Assembly (NCBI RefSeq): GCF_031877795.1
Contig: NC_133933.1
Location: 15,001-79,000, forward strand
Direction of reading: 5' to 3'
DNA length: 64,000 nt
Origin: Strix aluco
Taxonomy: Eukaryota > Chordata > Aves > Strigiformes > Strigidae
The notes below the pieces were generated by a model. The model was not told the origin of the DNA. It made no database searches and saw only the letters and a program-made list of their open reading frames with translations. Shown here piece by piece: positions 12,591-23,666 of the stretch. Positions within the stretch are counted from its first letter, which is position 1. Each line of letters opens with the position of its first letter. The position numbers and the translations under genes were made by a program.

Positions 12591-13400
12591 GCTGTGCCCC
12601 CAGGCAGAGCAGCTCCAACCCAGACACAAACAGGCACAGACCAACACTTCATACAGACAAGACAAATGCTGTGACAGAGACATTAAAACAAGCTCTCTAA
12701 GAATGACCCCTCGGCCAGAGACAGTGCCAGATGAGAAGACCAAGGGGGCTGAGAGGAAGAATCCATAGCAGGCTGAAAAGAGACAAACACTGTGGCCTGA
12801 GACAAAAACAGATGGGAGCAACTGGGATGAGGCAGGTGCAAGACACCTTACTTCAAGACCTAAGCATGTAAGGATGCAGGGTAGAACTCCCAGGAAAGGT
12901 CTTTACAAAAATGGACTGCTCGAGACCAGAGATGTTAACACAGCCTGGTACAATGCCACAAAAGCAGACCGACCTGAAACTTCCAAGACCTATCCATGCT
13001 TTAAGCTCGTAACGCAATAAAAAAAAAGCACCCGACCGGCACTGTGCCGATGACTACAGGCATTCAAGACCCGAGGGATGGTGTCTGAAGCACACACTGT
13101 GCTACTTCAGCACAAAGAGCAACGAGGATGTTGTGACCCGAGGAAGCTCTGGGACACATAAAACAGAAAACATAAAACACAACAACACAGCCATAGGCTG
13201 TAACTGCCCTGCCTGGCACATGGCAGTCTTGTGCAGAAAGGTCACCTGCTCCTTTTCCCTGCCCAAAGGGCACCGTTCCTGGACGGTCCTCTCCCCTACG
13301 CTAACTTGAAAACTCCTTCATGCAATTCCCAACCTTGGGCTCACCCTAGAGACCTCTGCCAAACACCAGTCCCTCAACTTATCTGGGAGTCTGAAGCCAT
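12590..13400. other. Duplicated subtelomeric sequence, no gene seen
   Basis: 12605-12640 repeats the segment at 26315-26360 (AGGCAGAGCAG followed by TCCAACCCAGA). The rest is unique-looking sequence with an A-run near 13018. No coding region is supported. Confidence 0.5.
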
Positions 13401-13426
13401 TTTCCACAACAACCACATCAGCTAAC

Positions 13427-13464
13427 CTTGATATTCCTATGGATGCCAGGTTCCTCTTCATCAT
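13427..13464 (-). other. 38-nt exon-like module, copy 1
   Basis: On the minus strand a TTTTTGTGCAG acceptor precedes ATGATGAAGAGGAACCTGG, and the segment ends AAG before the donor GTTAGC. The same 38-nt module, with acceptor and donor, recurs at 25059-25096 and 29197-29234. One frame gives an acidic DEEEPG-like peptide in all three. The function is unknown, and without transcript data this is only exon-like. Confidence 0.4.
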
Positions 13465-13701
13465 CTGCACAAAAACAGCACCAGGACTCAGCACTGTGTT
13501 GGCTGACACAGCCCTCTTCTGCAACACGCTCTTCCTCAAAATCATCAGACTTTCTGCTCACCTGCTCCATGCCGGTTTTGGTGTTGGACGCTACGGTGAT
13601 CATCACTTGCGGCACCTATCACATCAAAAGACGAAACATGATAGTTGTGCTTGTGTGAGAACACCGGGGCCGTTCTCCTTGTCTCTACTACCCCAGCTCA
13701 C

Positions 13702-13742
13702 TTGAAATGCTCATCCTATTCCAAAGGCTACCTACACAGCAC
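13702..13742 (-). other. 41-nt exon-like module, copy 1
   Basis: Minus-strand segment bounded by a TTGTTTTGCAG acceptor and a GTGAGC donor, 237 bp upstream (in the minus sense) of the 38-nt module. The copy at 25335-25375 has the same length, borders and spacing. No frame stays open in both copies, so it is either untranslated or decayed. Confidence 0.38.
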
Positions 13743-14785
13743 CTGCAAAACAACATCATGCTCTGTGGGCCATTAAGAAAGGCAATGAACCATCCCATAC
13801 CCTGAAAGACCCTGTGCCTTACATCCCTGCCCCTTTTTTGAGAAATGCTAAAATTCCATATACAAATGCACACGAGATGCTCATTCTAACCCTTGCTACA
13901 TTATCTCATCTTTGGTCCTATTTAGACAGATGATATCAACAACTTACAATGGGTACATCAGAACTAGGGAAAAAAAAACAAGCTCCCATCTTCAATAAAG
14001 TTAGAAAAACCAGGAAAATACAACAGATATGCTATTAAGCCATCTTAAACACATTCACCCACCACTTGATACAAAATTACTTACCTGAAAATAAACCACT
14101 ACATGCCACTGCATCTCCTCTTATTTATGTTGCTGAATCTTGACTGACCTGAAACTCTTACCTTGGGTAGCTCTATTTTTGTGATTATCAAAACACACCT
14201 GCCCAAAGAGCTTCAACAGCTCAAAAGCTGCTATTTACACAAGGACCACTAGAGCACTGACCTCAGAGAGGCCCAAGAGTAGAATGATGGCCCTGAGGGG
14301 AGGCTGTGGCTTATATACCCCAGGCCCCACCCACCACCCTGACCACAATCACCTGGGAAAGGGGAGGGGTGAACAACCAGAAGGCATAAAAGCAGCCAGG
14401 GGAGTATAAGCAAGTTTTCCTCACCTGTCTTAAGTTTACTGTTTGGGAAGTGCTGTTTGAAGAAAGCGACCCTTACTGGAAATGACAATATCTGCTCTTT
14501 TGCTATATCTATTGCATCAGTGATGTGACCAGGTAGGGAATTAAAATTAGCTTTTCTGAGGTGGTATAGATAGAAAAAGACAGTTATTGTACTAAGTTAT
14601 CAGCTAAATAACCAATACTAACTGTACTGACCTGTACTAACCAATCAGCTAAATGCAATAATAATATCATTATCCAAAAGGATGTGCTTTAGGTTTCTAT
14701 GAAAAAAATGAAATGCTACGGGGTTATGCTTCTTTTCTAGCAAGGCCACGCATGCTACCTAACTTCTAACAGAACCATGTTCTGG
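13743..14785. other. Unannotated stretch with opposed TATA-like motifs
   Basis: No gene recognised. TATATAAG lies on the minus strand at 14310-14317 in a GC-rich setting, and CATAAAAG on the plus strand at 14385-14392. These could mark weak divergent starts. The remainder is AT-rich with no repeat I can name. Confidence 0.35.
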
Positions 14786-14789
14786 AAAG

Positions 14790-16030
14790 GAGTAAAGAAC
14801 AAAGCACAGGGAGATGGAGAAATCACTATAAAAGGGATGAGGAGTCCTGCTGGGGCATGGTGGAAGAAAAACAGGGTCAGCAAGAGAGAGGGAAATAGAG
14901 AGAAAATGATGAGTGGGGAGCAAAAAGGACAGAAAGAGAGAGAAATTAAATGAGGGGAATAAGGAAGGTGGGAGGAGAGAAGAGAAGTAGATGGAGAAGA
15001 AGCCAGAAGGGTTGATAGAGTAAGAGAGAGACAGACAGATCAGGGCAAAGAGAGGGACAACAAGAAAACTGTGGTATGCTGCAGGATGAGGAAAAAGGGG
15101 CAGAGAGAAAGACAGAGGGGAATAATGGGACAGGGAGCTTGACAGGGGGATATAGTGAGAGTTAATGGGACAAGCCATGATATGGAGATACACATTCAAA
15201 TGGTTAGGGAGAGGATGGAGGAACTAAGACAAAGCAGAAAGGGGGTGAGGCAGAGATGGAGAAAGAAACAGAGAAACGGATAGAGTGACTGGACAGACTC
15301 AGAGAGTTAGAAAAACAAAGGACAGTGCAAGATAGCAAACTAGAGAATCAAGAAGAGAGAGAAGGGACAGGGAGCCAGAGAGCAGGAGACGACTGCGGAA
15401 GAGCGAGGGACACAGAGCAGGATGCTGGATTAGAGAGCAAAGAGCAACAGAGAATGACAGAGAGGTGGAGTACAGCAAAGAACAGAGACAGAGAACAGGA
15501 CAGAGATATGAAGCAATAAATAATTGAGACAGGGAGCAACACAAAGGGTCAGAGAAAGGATGAGATAAACAGGGAGGACAAGAGGGACAGCAAGATATAG
15601 AATAAGGGGGGTGGGCATCAATGACCAAGGTAAAGGGATACAGAATGCCAGGGGAGGAGGGAGAGAGAGCAACTCAGAGACATGGAGCGGCACAGACAGG
15701 CACGGAGAGGAAAAGAACACCAGGGAACAGGCCAGAGAAGTTGTGGGCAAAAACAGACCGATGCCAATCAGGACCAAGAACTGGAAAAGGAAAAAACCAG
15801 CACTTGGCTACAGGAGAGAGATGGAGGATGAAAAAAAAGGAAGGAGAGGGAGAGGAACAAAGGCATCTTGAGAAAAAGGGAGAGCCAAAAGAAGACACGA
15901 CAAGAGGGAGTGGGAGCAGGAGAGAAGGAGGAGAGCAGAGATAAAGGGAAGCAAAAACATCACAGCAGCGTGGGATAGAGAGGGGGCCAGGGGAGAGCCC
16001 AAAACAACAAGAGGGGCGACAGGGCCCTGA
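14790..16030. repeat. Purine-rich duplicated block, copy D
   Basis: Plus strand is GA-rich (GGACAGAGAG and GGAGAAAGAAAC variants). It is a diverged copy of the blocks at 20490-21590 and 41420-42240, not a simple repeat. Shared landmarks are GAGGAGTCCTGC (14840, 41477), GGATGCTGG with GAGCAACAGAG (15420, 21068, 42112), GGGGGGTGGGC (15606, 21243) and GGAAAAGGAAAAAACCAG (15783, 21417). In the minus sense it is a pyrimidine-rich stretch directly after the exon-like module at 16046. Its open frames reflect base bias. Confidence 0.8.
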
Positions 16031-16045
16031 GGGTCTGAAACTCAC

Positions 16046-16200
16046 CCCGGCCGTCGCTCTCAGCACTGCCAGGAATATTTGCCAGTTCAAAGCCTTCTTT
16101 CTCCTGCTCTCCTCCCTTCCTCTTTTGTAGCTCCAGTCGCTTGGCTGTTCTCCCCCCTAAAAGAATATGCGGGTGTCTCTCAGTTCTTACGAGACACAGC
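16046..16200 (-). other. Exon-like module M1 with splice donor
   Basis: In the minus sense the module reads a short charged peptide, RLELQKRKGGEQEKEG, then NIPGSAES, and ends at a GTGAGT donor (16045-16040). Three more copies (20295, 21617, 35018) keep the donor, and the reading frame from LELQ or its equivalent into it. The left boundary is set by the donor; the right boundary is approximate because no start or acceptor is evident. Product unknown. Confidence 0.5.
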
Positions 16201-16259
16201 TTCCTGTTCATGCAGCCTCACTCGCTCACGCACTACGTGGCCGTACCGCGCTTGGGGTG

Positions 16260-17930
16260 ACACACACAGACCCTACGGTGCACGTTGGCGGTCTGGCTTG
16301 CTGTAGACAATGAAGAGGGCTCCTTCCTCATCCAGAGAGGCAGGTTCTCTCTTCCTGCAGTGGGAGGCAGGTGCTGCCCAGATGGCCTTGATTTTCTTCT
16401 TTGTTCCCTTTCTCCAGCCTCTCCAGCTTCAGCCGTGGCAGCTCCTGTCCATATCCAGAAAACGTCCCAGGGGCCTGTCCCTTTTCACCTCTATGCTGAG
16501 AGGAGCACAAAGCCAGGCAGAGACACCTCACACAGTTCTGAGGTGGGTCCAGTCAGCAGCATCCCCAGGGAAGGAACAGGCAAGCACAGCCTCAGTGCGG
16601 CCTCTGGGAGAAGGAAAGATGAAGTGACTACCATTACTACCATAGATCACCCCTGGCCATACCCTCCTTCCACAGGGGCTTCTGCAGATGCACCAAGGGC
16701 CAGCTTGCTGCCATCCCCACCGGGCTTGGGGGTGACCTGGGGCTATGGGACAGTCTTCAGGGGAGGTGTGAGAGCTGGGGCCAGCTGCACGGTGTGGGTG
16801 AGGCCAGTACCAGCTCAAGGGGAGCTCTGGCAAGCTGGGGAGGCACCCAGCACCAACCCTTGGCAGGGACACCCATCTTCTTCCCCTCTTCCTTTCTACC
16901 AGCTCTCAGGTCACTCTCTGGGGCTCCACTGGCCCAGATCACCTCCAGCAGAGCAGAGGCATGACACAGCAGGTGGTGTGAAGCTTCCTGTCCCACCACT
17001 GCCATGTGGCCAGCAGGCAGGAGGTGCCCCCACACCTGCCAAAGGGGCTTGCTGGCCTCACCAGTGGCCTTGGCCCTCGCCCACCAAGCCATCATACTGC
17101 AGCAGCAGGAAAGCTGGCTCTGGCAGCGCTGCGCACCCGTGCAGTGCTGGCACTGCAGTCCTGCACTTTGCACGCCGAGCGCCCGCCGACAGCATGCACG
17201 TGGGGTGGCGGCAGCATTTCTGTACCAGGAGGCAGCACCGAGCGTGGCCGCACCACCCCACAGGCATTGGAGCATCACGTTGATGTTACTGGTGGGTGGC
17301 AGCGTGGGGCACAGGGGTACCTCTGCGTCATCCACCTGCAGGACCATGTTGCGTTTGTCAGACAGCAGCAGCGAGCACAGGCGAGTGCCACCCCCCACAC
17401 GAGCAGCGGCCGAGCGGCAGCACGTGGGGATTCTAAAGGATTTCCTGCTAGGAAATCGGCATGTGAGCAATCCTGCATATGAGCAAGGATGTGACGAGGG
17501 ACTGACCCTGGAAGAATGAGGAAGAACCCAGGAAGGTAAACAGCTTCAGGGTGTTGGCCTGGGCAGAGAAGAAGTTTGTACAATGTCCATGTGCCAATTC
17601 TCATCCCATCAGAAGAGAGCCTAAGGAGCATGTGCAAAGCTAACTGTCCAATCAGAAAGAACTGTACCGTGTGATTGTATCTTGTGATTCTCACCTGCAT
17701 GATAAAAGGCTTCTCCACCATATTAAAGTAGGCATTGCTTAATCACTGTGTGATCAGCTGCATGCGTTTATCTCCCTCACAAATCTCCGGCAGCAGCACT
17801 GCTCGTCGGATGCCGGGCAGTGCGCCACTGCGCACACACTCTCGAGGTACGGGCACAACGCTTTTTGGGGAGCAGCCGGAAGCCCGCAGGAAACTACATG
17901 AAAGCAGTAACAAAACTCTCCCTTGTGCTG
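16260..17930. other. Subtelomeric sequence without a clear gene
   Basis: About 1.7 kb of moderately GC-rich sequence. 17160-17230 is similar to 37618-37680 (CACCCGCCGACAGC-like core), which ties it to the CpG zone near 37.7 kb. A consensus minus-strand donor, CAG before GTGAGA, is at about 17697. The long open frames overlap on both strands and show no family motif, so I do not call a gene. Confidence 0.45.
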
Positions 17931-18767
17931 CGTTACAGGGGCCGTACTGGTAGCAAGGACTATGCTGTGCTACGTGCGCCCGTGAGCAATGCAGCTGCCT
18001 GGCAGCCAAGTCTGCAAAACCCACAGCTCCTGACACGCGCTGGCAAACACGGCATGGCCGCCTGCAAGCCAAGTGCTGGAAGACCACACGTCCCAGCACG
18101 CCCCGGGGAACCAACGTGGCTGACCAGAAACCCCATACACCAGGACTACAGCTCCTGCTATGTTGTGAGAGGCAGCTTTCTCTACTTTCTGATGCTGCAG
18201 GGACACCATTGTTCACCCCTCCCAAACCCTGCCAATGCACCCAGAAACCCCACCAGGCACAGCCCTGGACAGCCTGCCCCACAGTGTCCCCAGCTGCAAC
18301 ACCGAGCAGTGTCCCCTTGCTGCTCTGTGCCACCCCATTGCCACCTTGCAGACACCACTATCGTCCCCACAAGCTCCTTCACCAGGAGCTCCCACTTGAT
18401 TGCACAGCTCCACTCACCTTCTCCCTCAGTGCAGCCACAGCCCAGAAATGCTCAGCGACTGCTCTGCTCCTCCGTTGGTTTACACTAACCCCTCTGAGGG
18501 CTTCCCTGCTTTCAACAGCAGCATCCACCCCTCCACCTGGAGCAACCCCTTCACAGGGAGGGGCCACTGCCATCAGCCTCATTGCCCACACCTGGGGCCC
18601 CTCCAGCTCCAGCCCACAGCTGGAGGTCATCCCCCCACCCCCACAGGGCATCATCACCCCTCCCCCTGGGAAAAGAAAGCACAAAAGGCAGCCAGCAGAG
18701 AGCAAGTGTTTATTCAATCACACACATAATAAGTCCCAGAAGGGAGTCTGCTCCCTGTCTCAGGGCC
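17930..18767. repeat. Segmental duplication, copy A
   Basis: Matches 36160-36998 along its length, from the CGTGAGC-ATGC start through AACCGACG/AACCAACG and CACAGCTGGAGG/CACAGCTGCAGG to a conserved end AGCAAGTGTTTATTCA. Divergence is substantial, so the duplication is not recent. Both copies keep a minus-strand AATAAA. The open frames differ between the copies, so coding is unlikely. Confidence 0.8.
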
Positions 18768-18895
18768 CCTAATGCTCCCCCTGTCCCTGGCACACCCGGG
18801 CGCTTGTTCCCAGAGCCACGCTCCTCAGGCCAGCAGGGAACAGTCAGTCAGTCAGTCAGCTCCTGGAGCAACGGGCTGCTGGGCAGAGCTGGAGA
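18690..18895 (-). ncRNA. Predicted terminal exon with poly(A) signal
   Basis: In the minus sense, a pyrimidine-rich tract ending ATTTTTGGCAG (AG at 18897-18896) opens a segment of about 205 nt that contains AATAAA (18714-18709) followed by a GU-rich stretch. Upstream on the same strand is the exon-like module with donor GTAAGT at 20294, which gives an intron of about 1.4 kb. The frame closes soon after the acceptor, so this would be a 3' UTR or a non-coding RNA exon. The AATAAA is conserved at 36950-36945 in the duplicate. A prediction only. Confidence 0.4.
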
Positions 18896-20288
18896 CTGCC
18901 AAAAATGAGGAGCAGGGTGCAGGACACTAGAAGACAGGAGAAAAGGGGCAGCTGGCTGGCCAGTATGGGGGTAGCGAGAAAACAAGAGGCAAGGAACGGG
19001 GCGGTGAGAAGATGGGGACAGGGAGCCCAACACGGATATGGAGAAAGAATCAACAGGGAGAGAAGAAAAGAGGCAACAGAAAGAGGAAGAAGGAGCAGGA
19101 CAGAGACCAACAAAGAAGGATGAGGAGCAGGACAGAGATGCAGAAAAAACCTGGGATGGGCAGTACAACAGACACGGAGGGAAAAAGAATAGGGGCAGGC
19201 AGCGAGACCAAGAGAGATGGTGAACGACAAAAAAGCTACAAAGAACAGGGCACAGAGGGAGGAAAAAGCAACACCGATGGGGAGTCAGGACAGCAAACGA
19301 TGGAGGAAAGGGCAGGGGAGGAACACAAATCAAACCACAGAGCTACATGTTACAGGGCAGAGAAGGAAGAATTAGGAAACAGGGACAGAGAGACAGTAAA
19401 AAAGAGACCTGGAGACAAAAACTAATACCAATGCATACAGAAAGAAAAGGGGGGGAATTCTAAAACAGGGGAAACAGAGACAGTGAGATGGAGAAAGGAC
19501 AAAAGCAACAGACTACAAGGCGTCAAGAGAGGAATTACTGACTACTAACAGAGCACCAGCCAGAAACAGACCACAAAAGAGAAAAGACCACACGGGGTAT
19601 GGGACACAGAGGAAGGAATCCAAAAACCAGGGCCAAGGAGCCAGACAGAGAGAGGGGCAAAAATTAAATGGGGAAAAGAGACAGACCACAAGGCAGAGAG
19701 GGAGCAATTGATAAATAGGGACAGGGCACCAGACAGAGCATGAGGGACAATGGGAAAAAAAATAGCAGCAAGCTACAGGGAAGAGGGAGGAATTAAAGAA
19801 CAGTGACTGGAAGACAGACAGAGAGACATGAGAGAGAAGACAAAAGAGCGATGGGCAACAAGATGGATAGGGAGGAAATAAAAAATAGCAGAAGGGAGCC
19901 GGCCAGAGAGAAAGACACCGAGGAAAAAGGCCAGACAGGCTATGAGGGGGAGAGGTAGGAATGAAAAACTGGGGACAGGGAGTCGGACAGAGGGAGATGG
20001 AGATCGCAGGGAATAGCAGCAGGTGCAGGAAGAAGAGGGAGAAATTAATCAATAGGGACAGGGACCTGGACAGAAAGGGATGGAGAAAGGCAACAATAGT
20101 GGCAGGGTACAGGGCAGAGAGAGGGATGACCTACAAGATGGGGACAGGGAGCTGCTCCAAGCAAGATGGAGAAGGAAGATACAGGTGAGCAAAAAAAGCT
20201 GAGCAGCATCAGAAAGAGAGGAGTCTAGAAGACAGACAGGGAGGGACCAGGACACACAAGAGGGATGAGAGGGCCCCAAGCGCTCGGG
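18896..20288. repeat. Purine-rich duplicated block, copy A1
   Basis: GA-rich on plus, and therefore a strong pyrimidine-rich intron-like tract on minus between donor 20294 and acceptor 18896. Part of it (19277-19422) recurs at 36995-37141. Open frames on both strands are driven by composition. Confidence 0.75.
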
Positions 20289-20294
20289 ACTTAC

Positions 20295-20440
20295 CGCAGC
20301 TCTCAGTGCTGCTGGGAGAATCTGACAGGTCAGACTCTTCCTTCTCTTTGTCTTCTCCCTTCCTCTTCTGTAGCTCCAGTTGCCTGGCTGTCCTCCACTT
20401 CAGAGAATATGTAGGAGTCTCACAGCTCTTACAAGATGAG
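20295..20440 (-). other. Exon-like module M2 with splice donor
   Basis: The minus sense reads KWRTARQLELQKRKGEDK, then EKEESDLSDSPSSTESC, into the donor GTAAGT (20294-20289). Compared with M1, M3 and M4 the peptide differs mainly by like-for-like changes (Lys/Arg, Glu/Asp), and the donor changed from GTGAGT to GTAAGT, both consensus forms. That pattern fits a used exon. No known domain is recognised. The upper boundary is approximate. Confidence 0.5.
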
Positions 20441-20489
20441 GCCTGCTAGACATGGAACCTCACTCAATCACACACTACGTGCAGGGGTA

Positions 20490-21610
20490 GGACAGAGGAA
20501 AGAGAGAGAAACTGATAAGCGAGGAGCAGAACAGATGGACTGAGAGAGAAATGGACTGAGAAGAGGAGCGAGAGCGATACCAAAGGTACAGAACAAGCTG
20601 GAGTGGTTGAGGAAATAAGAGAGAGAAAAACCTGCACAGATCAGGACAAGTAGAGGGAGAGATTAAAACCATGGCTGGGCTGCAGGATTTGAAAAAAGGC
20701 AGGGAGCACAACACAAGAAATAACGGGACACTGAGCTGGGCAGGGGGATATAGCAAGAAACAATGGGACGGGCAGTGGTATGGAGCTCTACAGGCAAAAT
20801 GTTCAGGAGAGGATGGAGGACAGAGAGAAGAAGAGAAAAGGGACAGGCAGCGAGGCAGTTATGGAGAAAGAAACAATAGCCACTGAGAGACGAGGAGAGG
20901 GACAGGAGCGAGGCAGAGAGGTGGAGAAAGAACGCCAAGCCAGTGATGGGTAGCAGGCCAGAGGGATCAGAAAACAGAGGAGGCAGGACAGAGGCATCTA
21001 GAAGAGAGGTGAGGAACAGGGAGCCAGAGAGCAGGAGACGACTGCAGAAGGGAGAGGGACACAGAGCAGGATGCTGGCCTGGAATCAACAAGAGCAACAG
21101 AGACAATGACAGAGAGGTGGAGCATGAGAGAAGACAGGGACACATGAAGCAATCAATAGCCGAGGCAGGGAGCAGCACAAAGGGTCCGAGAGAGGGTGAG
21201 GTGAAGAGGGTGGAGGACAGGGACAGGGAGATACAGAATTAGGGGGGTGGGCGTCAGTGAGCAAGACAAAGAGATAGAGGTGGAGAAGGGGGGAGGGCAA
21301 TAGGCAGTCAGGGACACATGGCAGCACGTGCAGGCACAGAGAGAAAAAGAATGAGTGGGAACAGGCCAGAGAAGTTGTGGGAGAAAAGAGATCGATGCCA
21401 ATCAGGACGAAGAACGGGAAAAGGAAAAAACCAGTGCTAGGTTACAGGAGCGAGACAGAGAATGAAAAAAAAAGAAGGAGAGGAAGCAGGACAAAAAGAA
21501 AAAGGCAGAGCTAGAAGAAGAGAGTGAAAATCACATCAGTGTGGGATAGAGAAAGCAACAGGGGAGGGCCCACATGCACTCGAGGGGCAAGAGGACCCCG
21601 TGGTCTCAGG
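20490..21610. repeat. Purine-rich duplicated block, copy A2
   Basis: Diverged copy of 14790-16030 and 41420-42240. Its first part (20341-20815, which overlaps module M2) also matches 37142-37615. In the minus sense it lies just downstream of module M3, where an intron would be. Confidence 0.75.
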
Positions 21611-21616
21611 ACTCAC

Positions 21617-21760
21617 CACAGCTCTCGCTCTCAGCGCTGCCAGGGAAATTTACCACTTCACACCCTTCTCTCTCCTTCTCTCCTCCCTTCTTCTTCTGTA
21701 GCTCCAGTCCTTCCCCTAAAAGAATACGTGGGTGTCTCTCAGCTCTTACAAGCCCGGCCG
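21617..21760 (-). other. Exon-like module M3 with splice donor
   Basis: The minus sense reads GLELQKKKGGEKEREGCEVV, then NFPGSAESESC, into a GTGAGT donor (21616-21611). Immediately upstream in the minus sense are the CpG module (21775-21985) and the palindrome-rich minisatellite (22080-23540), so this copy has the most complete promoter-exon-donor order in the window. Confidence 0.52.
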
Positions 21761-21774
21761 AACGCAGCGCTGAC

Positions 21775-21990
21775 GCCGCCCGACCCCGACTCGGAGCGGC
21801 TTCTGCCCCCGGTCCCGCCGCACCGCGTGGCCCCCCCCCCCCCCCGTCGCGGCTTTCCCCGGCAGCCGCCAGGCGACCGCCCACGCGGCCCCGCTTCCCT
21901 TCCCTCTGCTGCTCCCTCGGCTCGCACCGGCAACTTCTCCAGCACCGCCCCAAACAAGGAGGAGCCGCTGCCCGCGGTAACTATAACGAC
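21775..21990. promoter_or_regulatory. CpG-rich module (promoter-like), copy 1
   Basis: Very CpG-dense segment containing GAGCGGCTTCTGCC, CGGCTTTCCCCGGCAG and CCAGGCGACCG, all repeated at 30541-30800, and ending in both at CGCGGTAACT. A C-run of about 17 bases lies at 21834-21850. The density and retained CpGs imply an unmethylated, promoter-like element in the germ line. Orientation is taken from the adjacent exon-like module on the minus strand. Confidence 0.6.
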
Positions 21991-22059
21991 CAAGACCGTT
22001 ATTAAACGCCTAAAGTGCCCCTCAGTCCTCCGAACCCGCCCTCTATGAGCTGCCAGTCC

Positions 22060-23540
22060 TCCAGTCCCGGAGACGCATGCGCAGCTGCGGGGGTGGAGGG
22101 GGGTGGAGGGAAAGCCAGGAGCCACGCATGTGCGCTGGGCGGGTGGGCGGAGCCGGGAGTCGCGCATGCGTGCTGGTCGGGGGCGGAGCCAGCATGGGCA
22201 TGGGCGGAGCCAGGAGCCGCGGATGCGTGCTGGGCAGGTGGGCGGAGCCAGGAGCCGCGCATGCGCACTGGGTGAGGGGCGGAGTCACCGTGGGCGGGGA
22301 GCGGAGCCACTGTGGGTGGGGGGCGGAGCCAGGAGCCGCGCATGCGTGCTGGGTGGGGGGGGGCAGGCAGAGCCGGGAGTCACGCATGCGCACTGGTCGG
22401 GGGTGGAGCCAGCAGCCACGCATGCGCACTGGAGGTGGCGCGGAGTCAGCGCGGATGGGGGGGTGGAGCCAGGAGCCGCGCATGCACACTGGGCGGGGGC
22501 GGAGCCACAGCAGGCGGGGGGCGGAGCCAGGAGCCGCGCACGTGCGCTGGGGGGGGGGGCGGAGCCAGCGCGGGCGGGGAGAGGAGCCAGGAGCTGCGCA
22601 TGCGCGCTGGGCGGGTGGGCGGAGCCAGCGGGGGGCGGGGGCGGAGCCAGGAGCCGCGCATGCACGCTGTGGGTGGGCGGAGCCTGCGTGGGCAGGGGGC
22701 GGACCCAGCACGGGCGGGGGGAGGAGCCAGGAGCCTGGCCACATTCCTGCGCCGCTGGCTCCACCCCCCCACCCAGCGCGCATGCGCGGCTCTGGCTCCG
22801 CCCTCCCGCCCGCCCCGCTGGCTCCGCCCCCGACCAGCGCGCCTGCGTGACTCCCGGCTCCACCCACCCACCCAGCCCACGTGCACGGCTCTTGGCTCCG
22901 CCCCCACCCACGCTGACTCCACCCCACCTCCAGTGCCCCACCCGTGCTGGCTCCGCCCCTCACCCAGTGCGCATGCGCGGCTCCTGGCTCCGCCCCCCCG
23001 CCCACGGTGGCTCCGCTCCCGACCATCGCACGTGCATGCTGGTTGGGGGCAGAGCCAGCATGGGCGTGGGCGGAGCCAGGAACCTCGCGTGCGTGCTGGG
23101 CGGGGGGTGGAGCCAGCGGCGCAGGAACGTGGCCAGGAGCCGCGCATGCGCAGTGGGTGGGGGGGCGGAGCCAGGAGCCGCGCAAGCATGGTGCGGGTGG
23201 GCGGAGTCTGCGTGGGGCGGAGCCATCGGGGGGCGGAACCAGGAGCCGCGCATGCGCACTGGGTGGGGGCGGAGCCAGCGTGGGCGGGAGGGCAGTGCCA
23301 GGAGCCGCGCATGCGCACTGGGTGGGGGCGGAGCCAGCGTGGGCGGGAGGGCGGTGCCAGGAGCCGCGCATGCGTGCTGGGTGGGGGCGGAGCCAGCGCT
23401 GGGCGGGGGGCGGAGCCAGGAGCCGCGCATGCGCACTGGGCGGGGGGGCAGAGCCGGGAGTCGCGCATGCGCGCTGGTTGGGGGCGGAGCCAGCGGGGGC
23501 GAAGCCAGGAGCAGCACATGCACGCTGCGCAGGGGGGGCA
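22060..23540. repeat. CpG minisatellite with tandem NRF1-type palindromes
   Basis: About 38-40-bp imperfect units of the form GGCGGAGCCAGGAGCCGCGC then ATGCGCACTGGGCGGG. The core GCGCATGCGC is the NRF1 consensus palindrome; I count about nine copies fitting YGCGCATGCGCR exactly (for example 22256-22267) and many with one change. The middle (about 22745-23015) is inverted relative to both flanks. Frames of 400-540 residues cross it on both strands and are repeat artefacts. Confidence 0.9.
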
Positions 23541-23577
23541 TGAGAAGATAATTCCGGGCTGCAGTGCCCGCTTTTGG

Positions 23578-23589
23578 CCACACGGTGGC
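23578..23589. promoter_or_regulatory. CTCF-like motif 1
   Basis: CCACACGGTGGC lies within a longer repeated context (GGGCTGCAGT before, AGCAGCGAGCAGGAA after). The context recurs at 35177-35230 and in part at 37715-37760. It differs from the CTCF core at about two positions. Confidence 0.35.
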
Positions 23590-23666
23590 AGCAGCGAGCA
23601 GGAATGCAACCGCGCCAGCGGGCATGCGGCTCGCCGGGCTGCAATAAGCGATTTACAACCACTCAC

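Noticed and set aside
10422-12768. Hydrophobic Trp-Pro-Leu-Leu repeat frames resembling membrane proteins
   Set aside because: Produced by the pyrimidine-rich minisatellite; overlapping frames give the same motif.
16285-18333. A conventional multi-hundred-residue gene in 16.3-18.3 kb
   Set aside because: Frames on both strands overlap, lack motifs, and are not kept in the duplicated part at 36.2-37.0 kb.
14759-20279. Ser/Leu/Cys-rich minus-strand and Glu/Arg-rich plus-strand frames
   Set aside because: They follow the purine/pyrimidine bias of the duplicated blocks and share no fixed start or end between copies, unlike the short module next to the donor.
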